Of a stretch of 64,000 nucleotides of DNA, positions 47,798 to 56,922 are shown in pieces. Source of the DNA: Pandoraea vervacti (GTDB lineage Bacteria; Pseudomonadota; Gammaproteobacteria; Burkholderiales; Burkholderiaceae); the NCBI RefSeq assembly GCF_000934605.2, contig NZ_CP010897.2, positions 3,410,001 to 3,474,000 of the forward strand, given 5' to 3'. Both the position numbers and the translations under genes were made by a program. Positions within the stretch are counted from its first letter, which is position 1. Every line of letters starts with the position of its first letter. Below the pieces are notes generated by a model. It saw nothing but the letters and a program-made list of their open reading frames with translations, was not told where the DNA came from and did no database searches.

Positions 47798-50614
47798 TCA
47801 CTCATGTCGTTGTATCGCGTTTGCGTCGGTGTCCCGAAGGGGCGGTTCGGGGACATCCTCCGCGGCGTCCGGGGCGACCGGCGGGGTCTCTACCGGCAGC
47901 GTAAAGATGAATCGGGCGCCCTGTCCGCCGGTCACGTTGGTCGCGTGAATTTTACCGCCGTGCGCTTCCACGATGGCGCGGCAAATCGCCAGGCCGAGCC
48001 CGATCCCCGGCTTGGCCGACTCCTTCTCGCCGCGCATGAATTTCTCGAAGATCCGGCCTTCCATGCCGGGCGGCAGACCGGGCCCGTCGTCGCTCACGCT
48101 CACCTCCACGTCCTCGCCGGCCACGCGGGCTGCGATCTCGATGTGTGAACCCACCGGCGAATACTTCGCGGCATTTTCCAGCAGGTTCGTGAACAGACGT
48201 TCGAGCAGCACGGCATCCACGCGCAACAGCGGCAGATCGGCGGGCAGTCGGGTCGTGACCTGGTGACCGGCGAGCATGCGTCGGCAAGCGCGCAGCGACG
48301 TGCCGACCACCTCTTCGAGCATCTGCCACTGACGATTGAGCTGCACACCGCCCGCCTGCAACTTCGCCATGTCGAGCAGGTTCGTGACGAGACCGGTCAT
48401 GCGCTGCGCCTCCTCGTGGATCGCATCGACGAGTTCGATACGCAGCGGCCCGGGCGTCTGCGCATTGCGGCTGAGCATGCTGGCGAATCCGACGATGGAC
48501 GTCAGCGGTGTTCGCAGGTCGTGCGAAATGGCCGAGAGCAGCGAATTGCGAAGACGCTCGGACTCCATCGTCACCAATGCGTCCTGTGCGATTTCCACGT
48601 AATGCACCCGCTCCAGCGCGAGCGCGATCTGGGCGGCGAACGTATCGAGCAGGCGTTGCTGTTCGGGCGTGCCGATCATGCCGCCATCCGAGCGACCATC
48701 GCTGCCGTCGCCCACGGCGGGCGCGACGACCAAAACGCCGCGCGTGCGCATCGGCGCGCGCAGCGGGAGATAGTAGGCATCCGAGCCCGGCAGGGTATTG
48801 GTGCCGCGCCCTGCCGCTTGCTGACGGTCGTACACCCATTGCGCGACGTCGGTATCGATGTGCTCGGGCATCGTTTCGGCGCGCGCGTTTTCCACCGGCT
48901 GACGCACACTGCCCTGGCTATCGGGCAACAGCAACGCCACACGTGCCTGAAACACCTCGCGCACGTGACGGGCGCCAATCTCCACGATCTGCGGCGTGGT
49001 GAGCGCCGCCGCCAGTTCGCGGGCCATCGCATACACCGCCCCCGTGCGCCGCTCGCGCCACGTTGCCAGCCGCGCCTGAAAGCGTAGACTCGTCGTCAGA
49101 TGGCTGATGACCAGCGCCACGGTCAGCATGACCGCAAACGTGAGCAAGTACTGCGTGTCGGAGACCGACAGCGACATCGTCGGCGGCACGAAGAAAAAGT
49201 CGAATGCGACCACCGAGAGAAACGAGGCCAGCACGCCCGGTCCGCGTCCCAACCGCATCGCCGCGACGATCACGCCAAGCAGATACAACATCGCGATGTT
49301 GGCCAGATCGAGGAACGAGGTCAGCTCCGCAGCGGCGAGCGACACAACCCCGCAAATACCGACGGCCCACGCATAGGCCCGCCAGGGCCGCCCCACGAGT
49401 CCCAACTCCGGCGCCGTATCGAACCAGTCGCGCCAGTCGCCCCGCACCACACGCTTGTCGGCCGACGTATCCCCGGCAGCGGGGCCGATGAGCACGACGT
49501 CCACGCCACGCGCGAGCCGCACCAATTGCTCGTGCAGCGGGGTTCGGGCCGTCCACCAGCGTCGCGCGCCGCTCGCGCCGACCACCAGCTTCGAGACGTT
49601 ACGCATTTGCGCATAGGCCAGCAGTGTGGTGGCGGCCTGCGCACCGTCCAATGTCAGCGTTTCCGCCCCAAGCTCATGGGCCAGCTTGAGCGTGGCATAC
49701 ACGCTCTCGCGACGCGCCGTCGACTGCCGCAATATCGCCGGTGTCTCCACATGCACGGCAAGCCAGTCGGCGCGCAGACTCGCCGCGAGCCGCGCGGCCG
49801 CGCGCACCAGCGCCACGCCCTCCGGCCCCGGCCCGATAGCAACAAGCAACCGCTCGCGCGCCTGCCAGACCTGACTGATTGACTGGTCCGCACGGTACTC
49901 ACGCATTTGCGCATCGACCCGGTCGGCAGTGCGACGCAGCGCCAACTCGCGCAATGCGATCAGATTGCCTTTGCGGAAGAAGTTACGCACGGCGCGCTCG
50001 GCCTGCGCGGCCATGTACACCTTGCCCTCGCGCATGCGTTCGAGCAGTTCGTCCGGCGGCAAGTCGACGAGCTTCACCTCATCGGCCAGATCGAACACGC
50101 GGTCGGGAATGGTCTCCCACACACGAATGCCGGTGATCTGACCGACGACGTCATTAAGCCGTTCGAGATGCTGCACGTTGAGCGTGGTGTACACATCGAT
50201 GCCTGCGTCGAGCAGTTCGTGCACGTCCTGCCAGCGCTTGAGATGGCGCTCTCCGGCGACGTTCGCATGGGCCAGTTCGTCCACGAGTGCGACGGCCGGT
50301 TTGCGCGCGAGCATGCCGTCGAGATCGAATTCGCGCAGCACGCGCCCGCGATATTCGACCGACTTTTGCGGCAGCACTTCCAGACCCTCGAGCAAACGCG
50401 CAGTCTCTGCCCGACCGTGCGTCTCCAGCACACCGACCACGACGTCGGTGCCCTCCTCGCGCAGCTTGCGCGCAGCCTGCAACATGGCAAAGGTCTTGCC
50501 CACACCGGCAGACGCGCCGAAGAAAATCTTCAGGCGGCCACGCTGCTCGCGCGCTTCGTCGCGTTGCAGCTTGCCAAGCAGTTCGTCGGGATCAGGGCGT
50601 TCGATACCAGCCAT
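47798..50614 (-). CDS. kdpD: KdpD osmosensitive potassium sensor kinase
   Basis: 938 residues, close to E. coli KdpD (894). The N-terminal KdpD domain has Walker A GASAGVGKTFAML (about residues 30-42) and VDELAHANVAGERHLKRWQD; a Usp-like segment follows (about 255-375, RLLVAIGPGPEGVALVRAAA and KLVVGASGARRWW). Four membrane helices (about 405-500), a GAF-like domain, then HisKA with phospho-His in LLSAISHDLRTPLTSIVGFA and HATPase with VSDDGPGLPPGM. Senses low cytoplasmic potassium and phosphorylates KdpE. The gene begins after a terminator-like hairpin following kdpC. Confidence 0.95.
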   Translation of the reverse strand: MAGIERPDPDELLGKLQRDEAREQRGRLKIFFGASAGVGKTFAMLQAARKLREEGTDVVVGVLETHGRAETARLLEGLEVLPQKSVEYRGRVLREFDLDGMLARKPAVALVDELAHANVAGERHLKRWQDVHELLDAGIDVYTTLNVQHLERLNDVVGQITGIRVWETIPDRVFDLADEVKLVDLPPDELLERMREGKVYMAAQAERAVRNFFRKGNLIALRELALRRTADRVDAQMREYRADQSISQVWQARERLLVAIGPGPEGVALVRAAARLAASLRADWLAVHVETPAILRQSTARRESVYATLKLAHELGAETLTLDGAQAATTLLAYAQMRNVSKLVVGASGARRWWTARTPLHEQLVRLARGVDVVLIGPAAGDTSADKRVVRGDWRDWFDTAPELGLVGRPWRAYAWAVGICGVVSLAAAELTSFLDLANIAMLYLLGVIVAAMRLGRGPGVLASFLSVVAFDFFFVPPTMSLSVSDTQYLLTFAVMLTVALVISHLTTSLRFQARLATWRERRTGAVYAMARELAAALTTPQIVEIGARHVREVFQARVALLLPDSQGSVRQPVENARAETMPEHIDTDVAQWVYDRQQAAGRGTNTLPGSDAYYLPLRAPMRTRGVLVVAPAVGDGSDGRSDGGMIGTPEQQRLLDTFAAQIALALERVHYVEIAQDALVTMESERLRNSLLSAISHDLRTPLTSIVGFASMLSRNAQTPGPLRIELVDAIHEEAQRMTGLVTNLLDMAKLQAGGVQLNRQWQMLEEVVGTSLRACRRMLAGHQVTTRLPADLPLLRVDAVLLERLFTNLLENAAKYSPVGSHIEIAARVAGEDVEVSVSDDGPGLPPGMEGRIFEKFMRGEKESAKPGIGLGLAICRAIVEAHGGKIHATNVTGGQGARFIFTLPVETPPVAPDAAEDVPEPPLRDTDANAIQRHE

Positions 50615-50653
50615 CGGGTCAGTCCACTATGAAGACGCGAGCCACGTCGATAC

Positions 50654-50684
50654 AAAAAAACGCGGCACGCGCCGGGCGTGCCGC
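50654..50684 (-). terminator. Terminator between kdpC and kdpD
   Basis: On the minus strand GCGGCACGC and GCGTGCCGC form a 9-bp stem with loop CCGGC, followed by GTTTTTTTG. It lies 67 bases after the kdpC stop and 40 before the kdpD ATG. Confidence 0.8.
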
Positions 50685-50750
50685 CAATCTACCGCAGGCC
50701 GACGGGCAAAACCAGCGATTCCCGGTCTGCCCTGCCTGCGGCGTCGTCTT

Positions 50751-51335
50751 TCAGACGGCGCCTCGTGCCAATCCATCCAACGCGAGGTTGAGCTTCAGAA
50801 CATTCACCCGCGGCTCTCCGAAAATTCCCCATTGACGGCCCTGCGTGCTGCGCGCCACGAGCTCACGCACCGCGTCCGCGCTCAGCCCGCGCGCCTTGGC
50901 AACGCGCGCGACCTGATACTCGGCCGCCGCCGGGCTGATGTCGGGATCGAGGCCGCTGCCCGAGGCCGTCACCAGGTCAGCCGGCACCGGCAGTTGCGCC
51001 GACGGGTCGGCATCGCGCAGGGCGGCGATGCGTGCCTTCACCGCATCCGTCAACGCCGGGTTGAGCGGGCCGAAGTTCGAGCCGCCGGACGCGGCAGCGT
51101 TGTTCGGATTCGGCGACGTTGCCGACAGGCGGCCCCAGAAGTATTTCGGTTCGTCGAAGTTCTGACCGATCAGCGACGAGCCAACCGCTTTGCCGTCCTT
51201 GTAGATCAGGCTGCCGGCGGCTTCGCGCGAGAACGCCGTCCGGCCAATGCCGGTCACGACCAATGGATACACCAGCCCGGTGATGACCGAGAGCACCACG
51301 AACAGGCTCAGCATCGGGCGCAAGAGGGTTTTCAT
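50751..51335 (-). CDS. kdpC: Potassium-transporting ATPase subunit C
   Basis: 194 residues. One N-terminal membrane helix (LRPMLSLFVVLSVITGLVYP) anchors a periplasmic domain with the family blocks GSLIYKDGKAVGSSLIGQNF, YFWGRLSATSPNPNNAAASG and the terminal QGRQWGIFGEPRVNVLKLN. KdpC stabilises the KdpA-KdpB complex and raises ATP affinity. Ends the kdpFABC transcript; a terminator lies between it and kdpD. Confidence 0.96.
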   Translation of the reverse strand: MKTLLRPMLSLFVVLSVITGLVYPLVVTGIGRTAFSREAAGSLIYKDGKAVGSSLIGQNFDEPKYFWGRLSATSPNPNNAAASGGSNFGPLNPALTDAVKARIAALRDADPSAQLPVPADLVTASGSGLDPDISPAAAEYQVARVAKARGLSADAVRELVARSTQGRQWGIFGEPRVNVLKLNLALDGLARGAV

Positions 51336-51413
51336 GACATCGATTCCTTAGAGGGTCAGCAGTGTGGCCCGGACGTACGGCCCCCTGGCCGCTGCGTCCG
51401 GGCGCCGCGCTTA

Positions 51414-53540
51414 TCAGGCCCAGCCCAGCGCGGCAATGATCATGTCGATGGCCTTGATACCGACGAACGGCACCAGAATCCCGCCAAGACCGTAGACGAA
51501 GAGGTTGCGGCGCAGCAGCGTCGCGGCCCCGAGCGGGCGGTACTTCACGCCCTTGAGCGCCAGCGGGATCAGCACCACGATGATGAGCGCGTTGAAGATC
51601 ACCGCCGACAAAATGGCCGATGAAGGACTCGCCAGGCGCATGACGTTGAGCGCATCGAGCTGCGGATACGTTGTGGCGAACGCCGCCGGAATGATCGCGA
51701 AGTACTTCGCCACGTCGTTCGCAATCGAGAACGTCGTCAGGCTGCCGCGCGTCATCAGCATCTGCTTGCCGATCTCCACGATCTCGATCAACTTGGTCGG
51801 GTTCGAATCCAGGTCGACCATGTTGCCCGCTTCCTTCGCCGCCTGCGTGCCGGAGTTCATCGCCACGGCCACGTCGGCCTGGGCCAGCGCGGGGGCGTCG
51901 TTCGTGCCGTCGCCGGTCATCGCCACGAGCTTGCCTTCGGCCTGATATTTGCGGATCGTCGCGAGCTTCTCCTCCGGCGTGGCTTCCGCGAGGAAGTCGT
52001 CCACTCCGGCTTCGGCCGCGATTGCCGCCGCGGTCAGGCGGTTGTCGCCCGTGACCATCAGCGTGGTGATGCCCATCTGGCGCAGTTCGGCGAAGCGTTC
52101 CTTGATACCGCCCTTGACCACGTCCTTGAGTTCGATGACGCCCAGGACGCGAGCGCCATTGGCGTCGTGCTCTGCCACGACCAGCGGCGTGCTGCCGCGA
52201 CGGGCGATGTCGTCCACCGACGCGGCCAGCGCGGTCGGCCATGTGCCGCCGGCCGCTTCGACATAGCGCTTCACCGCCTCGGCCGCACCCTTGCGGATCT
52301 GTTTGTCGGCCAGGTCCACGCCGCTCATACGCGTTTGCGCCGTGAACGGGATAAAGAGCGCGTTCAGACCGCTCATCTCGCGCTCACGCAAATTGAATCG
52401 CTGCTTGGCGAGCACGGCGATACTGCGGCCTTCCGGCGTCTCGTCGGCAAGTGAAGCGAGTTGCGCGGCGTCGGCCAGCGTGCGCTCGTCCACGCCCGGC
52501 GCGGGCACGAACTGGGACGCCTGACGATTACCCAGCGTGATGGTGCCGGTCTTGTCGAGCAGCAGCACGTCGACGTCCCCGGCCGCTTCCACCGCGCGCC
52601 CTGACGTGGCGATCACGTTCGACTGCATCATGCGGCTCATGCCGGCCACGCCGATGGCCGAGAGCAATCCGCCGATGGTCGTCGGAATCAGACAAACCAG
52701 CAGCGCGACGAGGACCGTGATCGTGACCGGATTGCCCGCGTGGGTGACGAACACGCTGTAGATCGAGTACGGCAGCAGCGTGGCCGTGGCGAGCAGCAGC
52801 ACCAGCGTGAGCGCGACGAGCAGAATCGTGAGCGCGATCTCGTTCGGTGTCTTCTGCCGTTTCGCGCCCTCGACCATCGCGATCATGCGATCGAGGAACG
52901 CTTCGCCCGGGTTGACCGTCACCTTCATGATGATCCAGTCGGAGAGCACACGCGTGCCGCCGGTCACGGCAGAGAAGTCGCCACCGGACTCCCGAATCAC
53001 CGGCGCGGATTCGCCCGTGATGGCCGATTCGTCGACCGACGCCACGCCTTCGACCACCTCGCCGTCGGCAGGGATAACGTCGCCGGCTTCGACCAGCACG
53101 AAGTCGCCCCGACGCAGACTGGCGCTGTCGATGACCAGACATTGCGCGTCGCGGCGCGCCGAGCGCAATTGCTTGGCGGGCACGTTCTTCTTCGCCTGAC
53201 GCAGCGACGCGGCCTGCGCCTTGCTGCGGCCTTCGGCCAGCGCTTCGGCGAAGTTCGCGAACAATACCGTGAACCACAGCCACAGCGTAATCGCGAGGAT
53301 GAAAGGCGCGCTCGCCTCGGCATGCCCCGCCACGGCCATGCCGAACAGCACGGTCGTGAGCAGGCTGCCGACGTACACCACGAACATCACCGGGTTTTTG
53401 GCCTGAGTGAGCGGGTGCAGCTTGCGGAACGAGTCCACGATGGCCGGCTTCACGATGGCCGGGTCAAACATCGACTTCGTCGCCGATGTATGTCCCTCGC
53501 CCAACGGCCGGGTGACGGTATTTCCTGAGGGTTGATTCAT
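51414..53540 (-). CDS. kdpB: Potassium-transporting ATPase subunit B (P-type ATPase)
   Basis: 708 residues. P-type ATPase motifs in order: the TGES loop as AITGESAPVIRESGGDF (about residues 170-186), phosphorylation site LLLDKTGTITLGNRQASQF (Asp near 330), nucleotide-binding MSGVDLADKQIRKGAAEAVK, and hinge VAMTGDGTNDAPALAQADVA. Residues around 1-30 are polar and variable. Powers potassium import through KdpA. Lies 28 bases after kdpA and 78 before kdpC. Confidence 0.98.
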   Translation of the reverse strand: MNQPSGNTVTRPLGEGHTSATKSMFDPAIVKPAIVDSFRKLHPLTQAKNPVMFVVYVGSLLTTVLFGMAVAGHAEASAPFILAITLWLWFTVLFANFAEALAEGRSKAQAASLRQAKKNVPAKQLRSARRDAQCLVIDSASLRRGDFVLVEAGDVIPADGEVVEGVASVDESAITGESAPVIRESGGDFSAVTGGTRVLSDWIIMKVTVNPGEAFLDRMIAMVEGAKRQKTPNEIALTILLVALTLVLLLATATLLPYSIYSVFVTHAGNPVTITVLVALLVCLIPTTIGGLLSAIGVAGMSRMMQSNVIATSGRAVEAAGDVDVLLLDKTGTITLGNRQASQFVPAPGVDERTLADAAQLASLADETPEGRSIAVLAKQRFNLREREMSGLNALFIPFTAQTRMSGVDLADKQIRKGAAEAVKRYVEAAGGTWPTALAASVDDIARRGSTPLVVAEHDANGARVLGVIELKDVVKGGIKERFAELRQMGITTLMVTGDNRLTAAAIAAEAGVDDFLAEATPEEKLATIRKYQAEGKLVAMTGDGTNDAPALAQADVAVAMNSGTQAAKEAGNMVDLDSNPTKLIEIVEIGKQMLMTRGSLTTFSIANDVAKYFAIIPAAFATTYPQLDALNVMRLASPSSAILSAVIFNALIIVVLIPLALKGVKYRPLGAATLLRRNLFVYGLGGILVPFVGIKAIDMIIAALGWA

Positions 53541-53568
53541 GAGTGCCTCGAATGCCTCATTTCATTAT

Positions 53569-55374
53569 TCAATGCGCACCGATCATCGCCAGATGTTCGG
53601 CGACCGGACCGAGCGCGAGGGCCGGCACGTAGGTGAGCGCGCCCACCAGCAGCACCGTGCCGAGCAGCAGCACGACAAACAGCGGACCATGCGTGGGCAA
53701 CGTGCCCGAGGTCGCGGCGATACGCTTCTTGCGCGCCAGTGCGCCGGCGATCGCCAGCACCGGCACGATCACCCAGAAGCGACCGAACCACATCGCAATA
53801 CCCAGCGTGGTGTTGTAGAACGGCGTGTTGGCCGACAGACCCGCGAAGGCGCTGCCGTTGTTGTTCGCCGCGGAGCTGTACGCGTAGAGGATTTCCGAGA
53901 AACCGTGTGTCGCCGGGTTCGCTACACCGGCCTGGCCTGCGGGCACCAGCACGGCAAGCGCTGTGCCGAGCAACACCAGCAGCGGCGTCATCAGCACGGC
54001 GACGGCGACCATCTTCATCTCGTAAGCTTCGATCTTCTTGCCCAGATATTCCGGCGTGCGGCCGATCATCAGGCCGGCGACGAATACCGCGAGCATGGCG
54101 AAAACGAGCATGCCGTACAGGCCGGAACCCACGCCGCCGAAGATCACTTCGCCCAGTTGCATCAACAGCATCGGCACCAGTCCACCCAGCGGCGTGAGCG
54201 AGTCGTGCATCGCGTTGACCGCGCCGCAAGACGCCGCGGTCGTGACGGTGGCGAAAATGCCCGAAGCGACGATCCCAAAGCGCGTTTCCTTGCCCTCCAT
54301 GTTGCCGCCCGACTGTGCGGCGCTCACCTGCTGGTCGACGCCAAGCGTCGCGAGCGTCGGATTGCCCGCCTGTTCGGCCGATACCGTGGCGACGGTCGCG
54401 ATCGAGAACGCAATCGTCATCGCGGCAAGAATCGCCAGTCCCTGACGACGGTCGCCGACCATGCGTCCGAACGTATGGCACAGCGCCGCCGGGATCAGGA
54501 AGATCGCGAGGATTTCCAGGAAGTTCGTCAGCGGCGTCGGGTTCTCATACGGGTGAGCCGAATTCGCGTTGAAGAAGCCGCCACCGTTGGTGCCGAGCAT
54601 CTTGATCGCTTCCTGTGAAGCCACCGGGCCCATCGGCAATGTTTGCGTTTGCGTCTGTGCCGGCGTGCTCACCGGCTTCCCGGCGGCGTCGAGCTTCGGC
54701 TGACCATCCGGGCCCAGGACCGGATTGTCGTAGTGCGTGACCTGCAGCGTCGTCACGTCCTTGTACGCGTCGAAGTTCTGGATCACGCCCTGGCTCATGA
54801 GACCGACGGCGAAAATCACCGACAGCGGCACCAGGATGTAGAGCGTGATGCGGGTCATGTCGACCCAGAAGTTGCCGATGGTCTGCGCCGTGTGACGCGC
54901 GAAACCGCGAATCAGCGCAACGACGACCGCGATACCGGTCGCGGCCGACAGGAAGTTCTGTACGGCGAGTCCGAGCATCTGCGTGAGATAGCTCATCGTC
55001 GACTCCCCGGCGTAGCCCTGCCAGTTCGTATTGGCGACGAAGCTCACTGCCGTGTTCATCGACGAATCGGGCGTGATATTGCCGAACGCCTGCGGGTTGA
55101 GCGGCAGCCAGACTTGCCAGCGTTGAAGGGCATAGACGAAGAACGCGCCCACAGCATTGAAGCCAACCAGCGCGATGGCGTAAGTGCGCCAATGCATTTC
55201 CTGTTCGGCACGCACCCCGCACAGGCGGTAAAGGCCGCGCTCAAGCGGTGCGAACCAGCGATTGACATGCGATTCACCGGCGAGCACGTCCGCCATGAAG
55301 CGGCCGAGCGGGCGCGCGAGTACGAGCAGCACGACGAGGAACACGCCGAGCTGGATCCAGGCATTGAGTGTCAT
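53569..55374 (-). CDS. kdpA: Potassium-transporting ATPase subunit A
   Basis: 601 residues, 10 hydrophobic segments. The four selectivity-filter-like P loops are visible: FVANTNWQGYAGESTMSYLT, LGTNGGGFFNANSAHPYENP, AASCGAVNAMHDSLTPLGGL and the C-terminal SSAANNNGSAFAGLSANTPF. It forms the channel-like ion path of the Kdp pump in the inner membrane. Overlaps the kdpF stop by four bases, so translation is coupled. The first residues are MTLNAWIQLGVFLVVLLVLA. Confidence 0.98.
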   Translation of the reverse strand: MTLNAWIQLGVFLVVLLVLARPLGRFMADVLAGESHVNRWFAPLERGLYRLCGVRAEQEMHWRTYAIALVGFNAVGAFFVYALQRWQVWLPLNPQAFGNITPDSSMNTAVSFVANTNWQGYAGESTMSYLTQMLGLAVQNFLSAATGIAVVVALIRGFARHTAQTIGNFWVDMTRITLYILVPLSVIFAVGLMSQGVIQNFDAYKDVTTLQVTHYDNPVLGPDGQPKLDAAGKPVSTPAQTQTQTLPMGPVASQEAIKMLGTNGGGFFNANSAHPYENPTPLTNFLEILAIFLIPAALCHTFGRMVGDRRQGLAILAAMTIAFSIATVATVSAEQAGNPTLATLGVDQQVSAAQSGGNMEGKETRFGIVASGIFATVTTAASCGAVNAMHDSLTPLGGLVPMLLMQLGEVIFGGVGSGLYGMLVFAMLAVFVAGLMIGRTPEYLGKKIEAYEMKMVAVAVLMTPLLVLLGTALAVLVPAGQAGVANPATHGFSEILYAYSSAANNNGSAFAGLSANTPFYNTTLGIAMWFGRFWVIVPVLAIAGALARKKRIAATSGTLPTHGPLFVVLLLGTVLLVGALTYVPALALGPVAEHLAMIGAH

Positions 55375-55463
55375 GCGAGATCCTCCGGCTTGAACAGCGC
55401 GTAGACGAGATAAGCGAGCAGCGCGAGCGTGAGTCCGCCGCTCAGCCAGTACATGGCTGTCAT
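55371..55463 (-). CDS. kdpF: KdpF small subunit
   Basis: 30 residues reading MTAMYWLSGGLTLALLAYLV then YALFKPEDLA, a single membrane helix with the conserved ALFKPEDL end of KdpF. It stabilises the Kdp complex as a lipid-like peptide. The stop overlaps kdpA by four bases, and the start overlaps the preceding 30-codon ORF by four bases. It is shorter than common gene-calling limits. Confidence 0.93.
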   Translation of the reverse strand: MTAMYWLSGGLTLALLAYLVYALFKPEDLA

Positions 55464-55552
55464 TGCTGCCCCCCTACCGACGCGCAGAACGCGACAAAGC
55501 CGACGGTCGTGGCAACGAACGCCACGATCACGCCGAGATATAACCAGTCCAT
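55460..55552 (-). CDS. 30-residue membrane peptide upstream of kdpF
   Basis: ATG 55552 to TGA 55460 reads MDWLYLGVIVAFVATTVGFV then AFCASVGGQQ, a single predicted membrane helix with an aromatic N-terminus. GGGAG lies five bases upstream, and the stop overlaps the kdpF ATG as ATGA, so translation of the two is coupled. Small ORFs starting MD-x-L-Y-L ahead of kdpF occur in other bacteria, but I know no function for them. It is probably a real additional small component or regulator of the Kdp complex. Confidence 0.7.
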   Translation of the reverse strand: MDWLYLGVIVAFVATTVGFVAFCASVGGQQ

Positions 55553-55679
55553 GACAACTCCCTATCGTGTGGCGGCCGGCACGCCACGGGCGCGACGCGC
55601 CCTCGCATGCGCATGCCAGCCGTGCCCTGAACGATACGTAGGGGCGCGTAAAGACGGGGACAAAAGGGGGAAAGGGGGT

Positions 55680-55716
55680 GTAAACAACGCGTAAACGCGG
55701 GCGCAGACCTGTAAAC
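55680..55716 (-). promoter_or_regulatory. Direct repeats in the kdp promoter region (candidate KdpE sites)
   Basis: On the minus strand GTTTAC occurs at 55716-55711, 55696-55691 and 55685-55680, spacing 20 and 11 bases, followed by ACCCCCTTTCCCCC. The last part resembles the TTTACACCCC element in the E. coli kdpFABC promoter, where KdpE binds. About 130 bases upstream of the first kdp ORF. Confidence 0.5.
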
Positions 55717-55720
55717 GACA

Positions 55721-55750
55721 ACGCCCGCCGATATCGCTATCGGCGGGCGC
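55721..55750 (-). terminator. Long hairpin between the binding-protein gene and kdp
   Basis: CGCCCGCCGATA (55722-55733) and TATCGGCGGGCG (55738-55749) form a perfect 12-bp stem with a four-base loop, about 58 bases after the stop at 55808; the following T-run is broken. Probably ends the upstream transcript so that kdp is controlled separately. Confidence 0.75.
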
Positions 55751-55807
55751 GTCGCCTTGCCTCGTATGGCGTTACGGGGGCGTCCCCGCGCGGCCTTCAG
55801 ACGGAAG

Positions 55808-56824
55808 TCATTCGGTCACTCGCGAACCCTTGTGCCAGACCTCGATCACTTCCTTGCTCGGCTCGAGGTTCAGGTTCACGTTGCGCGGCGGAATCGGCTG
55901 CTGGAACCACTTGCGCTGGATGCGTCGGATGTCGCCCGAGGTGTACAGGTGAGCCAGCGTCGTATCCACGAAGCGCTTGAATTGCGGATCGTCTCGGCGC
56001 AACATCAGGGCATTGAGTTCGGTCTCCAGCGGTGCGCCGACGATGGCGAACGACTCCGGATCGCGGGCGTTGGCGCGAAACCCTGCGAGCAGCACGTCGT
56101 CCAGCGCGAATGCCTTGGCGCGGCCGGTTTCCAGCGTCATCATCGACTCGCCGTGGTCGCGCGCCGGAATCACGCGATAACCGATCTTCTCGGCTTGCAT
56201 GCGTGCCAGGCGCTCACCGGTCGAACCCGCCGATGCCACCAGATTCTGGCCCTTCAAATCCTCCAGCCCCCGGATGTTGTCCTTCTTGTTGACCAGCAGG
56301 CGCACTTCCGAGACGTAATACGGATTGCTGAAGCCGACCTGCTCCGCGCGTTCCGGCGTGATGGTGTTCGGCGCGCAATCGAGGTCGACCGTGCCGTTCT
56401 TCACGAGCGGGATACGGTTCTGCGGCGTAATCGACATTTCGCGCACGCGCAGATTCGGCAGGTTCAGCGCCGTCTTCACGGCATCGACCACGGCGTAGCA
56501 AAGGTCCATCGTGTAGCCGACGGGTTTGCCCTTGTCGTTCACGTAAGCGAACGGAATGGCGGCCTCGCGATAACCGAGCGTGATCAGCCCGGTGTCGTGA
56601 ATCTTCTTGAGCGTACCGGTCAGATCGCCGCTCACCGTCGGCAGCGCTACCACGGCATCAGCCTTCGCCGGGGCTACCGCAGCAGCCGGTGCGACCGGTG
56701 CAGCCGGTGCGGCCATTACGCTCGTGACACTTGCCTGCGCGGCAAGCCAGACTGACAGACCGAACGCGAAGCGCCGCGCAGCGCTTTTCCAGTCGACTTC
56801 CTTGATACCCATCACAGCTTTCAC
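55808..56824 (-). CDS. Amino acid ABC transporter substrate-binding protein (GltI-like), first of two paralogues
   Basis: 338 residues from GTG 56824 (ATG 56812 is an alternative). Signal peptide with cleavage after VMA near residue 38, then an Ala/Pro/Val spacer. Type 3 solute-binding fold: LKKIHDTGLITLGYREAAIP, FAYVNDKGKPVGYTMDLCYA, IPLVKNGTVDLDCAPNTITP and LVASAGSTGERLARMQAEKI match glutamate/aspartate-binding proteins. The tail KWFQQPIPPRNVNLNLEPSK is also typical. No permease or ATPase gene is adjacent. A related binding protein gene lies just upstream (56923-58023). Confidence 0.88.
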   Translation of the reverse strand: MKAVMGIKEVDWKSAARRFAFGLSVWLAAQASVTSVMAAPAAPVAPAAAVAPAKADAVVALPTVSGDLTGTLKKIHDTGLITLGYREAAIPFAYVNDKGKPVGYTMDLCYAVVDAVKTALNLPNLRVREMSITPQNRIPLVKNGTVDLDCAPNTITPERAEQVGFSNPYYVSEVRLLVNKKDNIRGLEDLKGQNLVASAGSTGERLARMQAEKIGYRVIPARDHGESMMTLETGRAKAFALDDVLLAGFRANARDPESFAIVGAPLETELNALMLRRDDPQFKRFVDTTLAHLYTSGDIRRIQRKWFQQPIPPRNVNLNLEPSKEVIEVWHKGSRVTE

Positions 56825-56922
56825 AGCAAATTCCTATCGGATTAACAGCATGATAGGAATTTACAGATTCACAGCGTTTCGCACAAAGAAACCTTTGTCA
56901 TTAGCTTATGCGTCGCGCCGCA

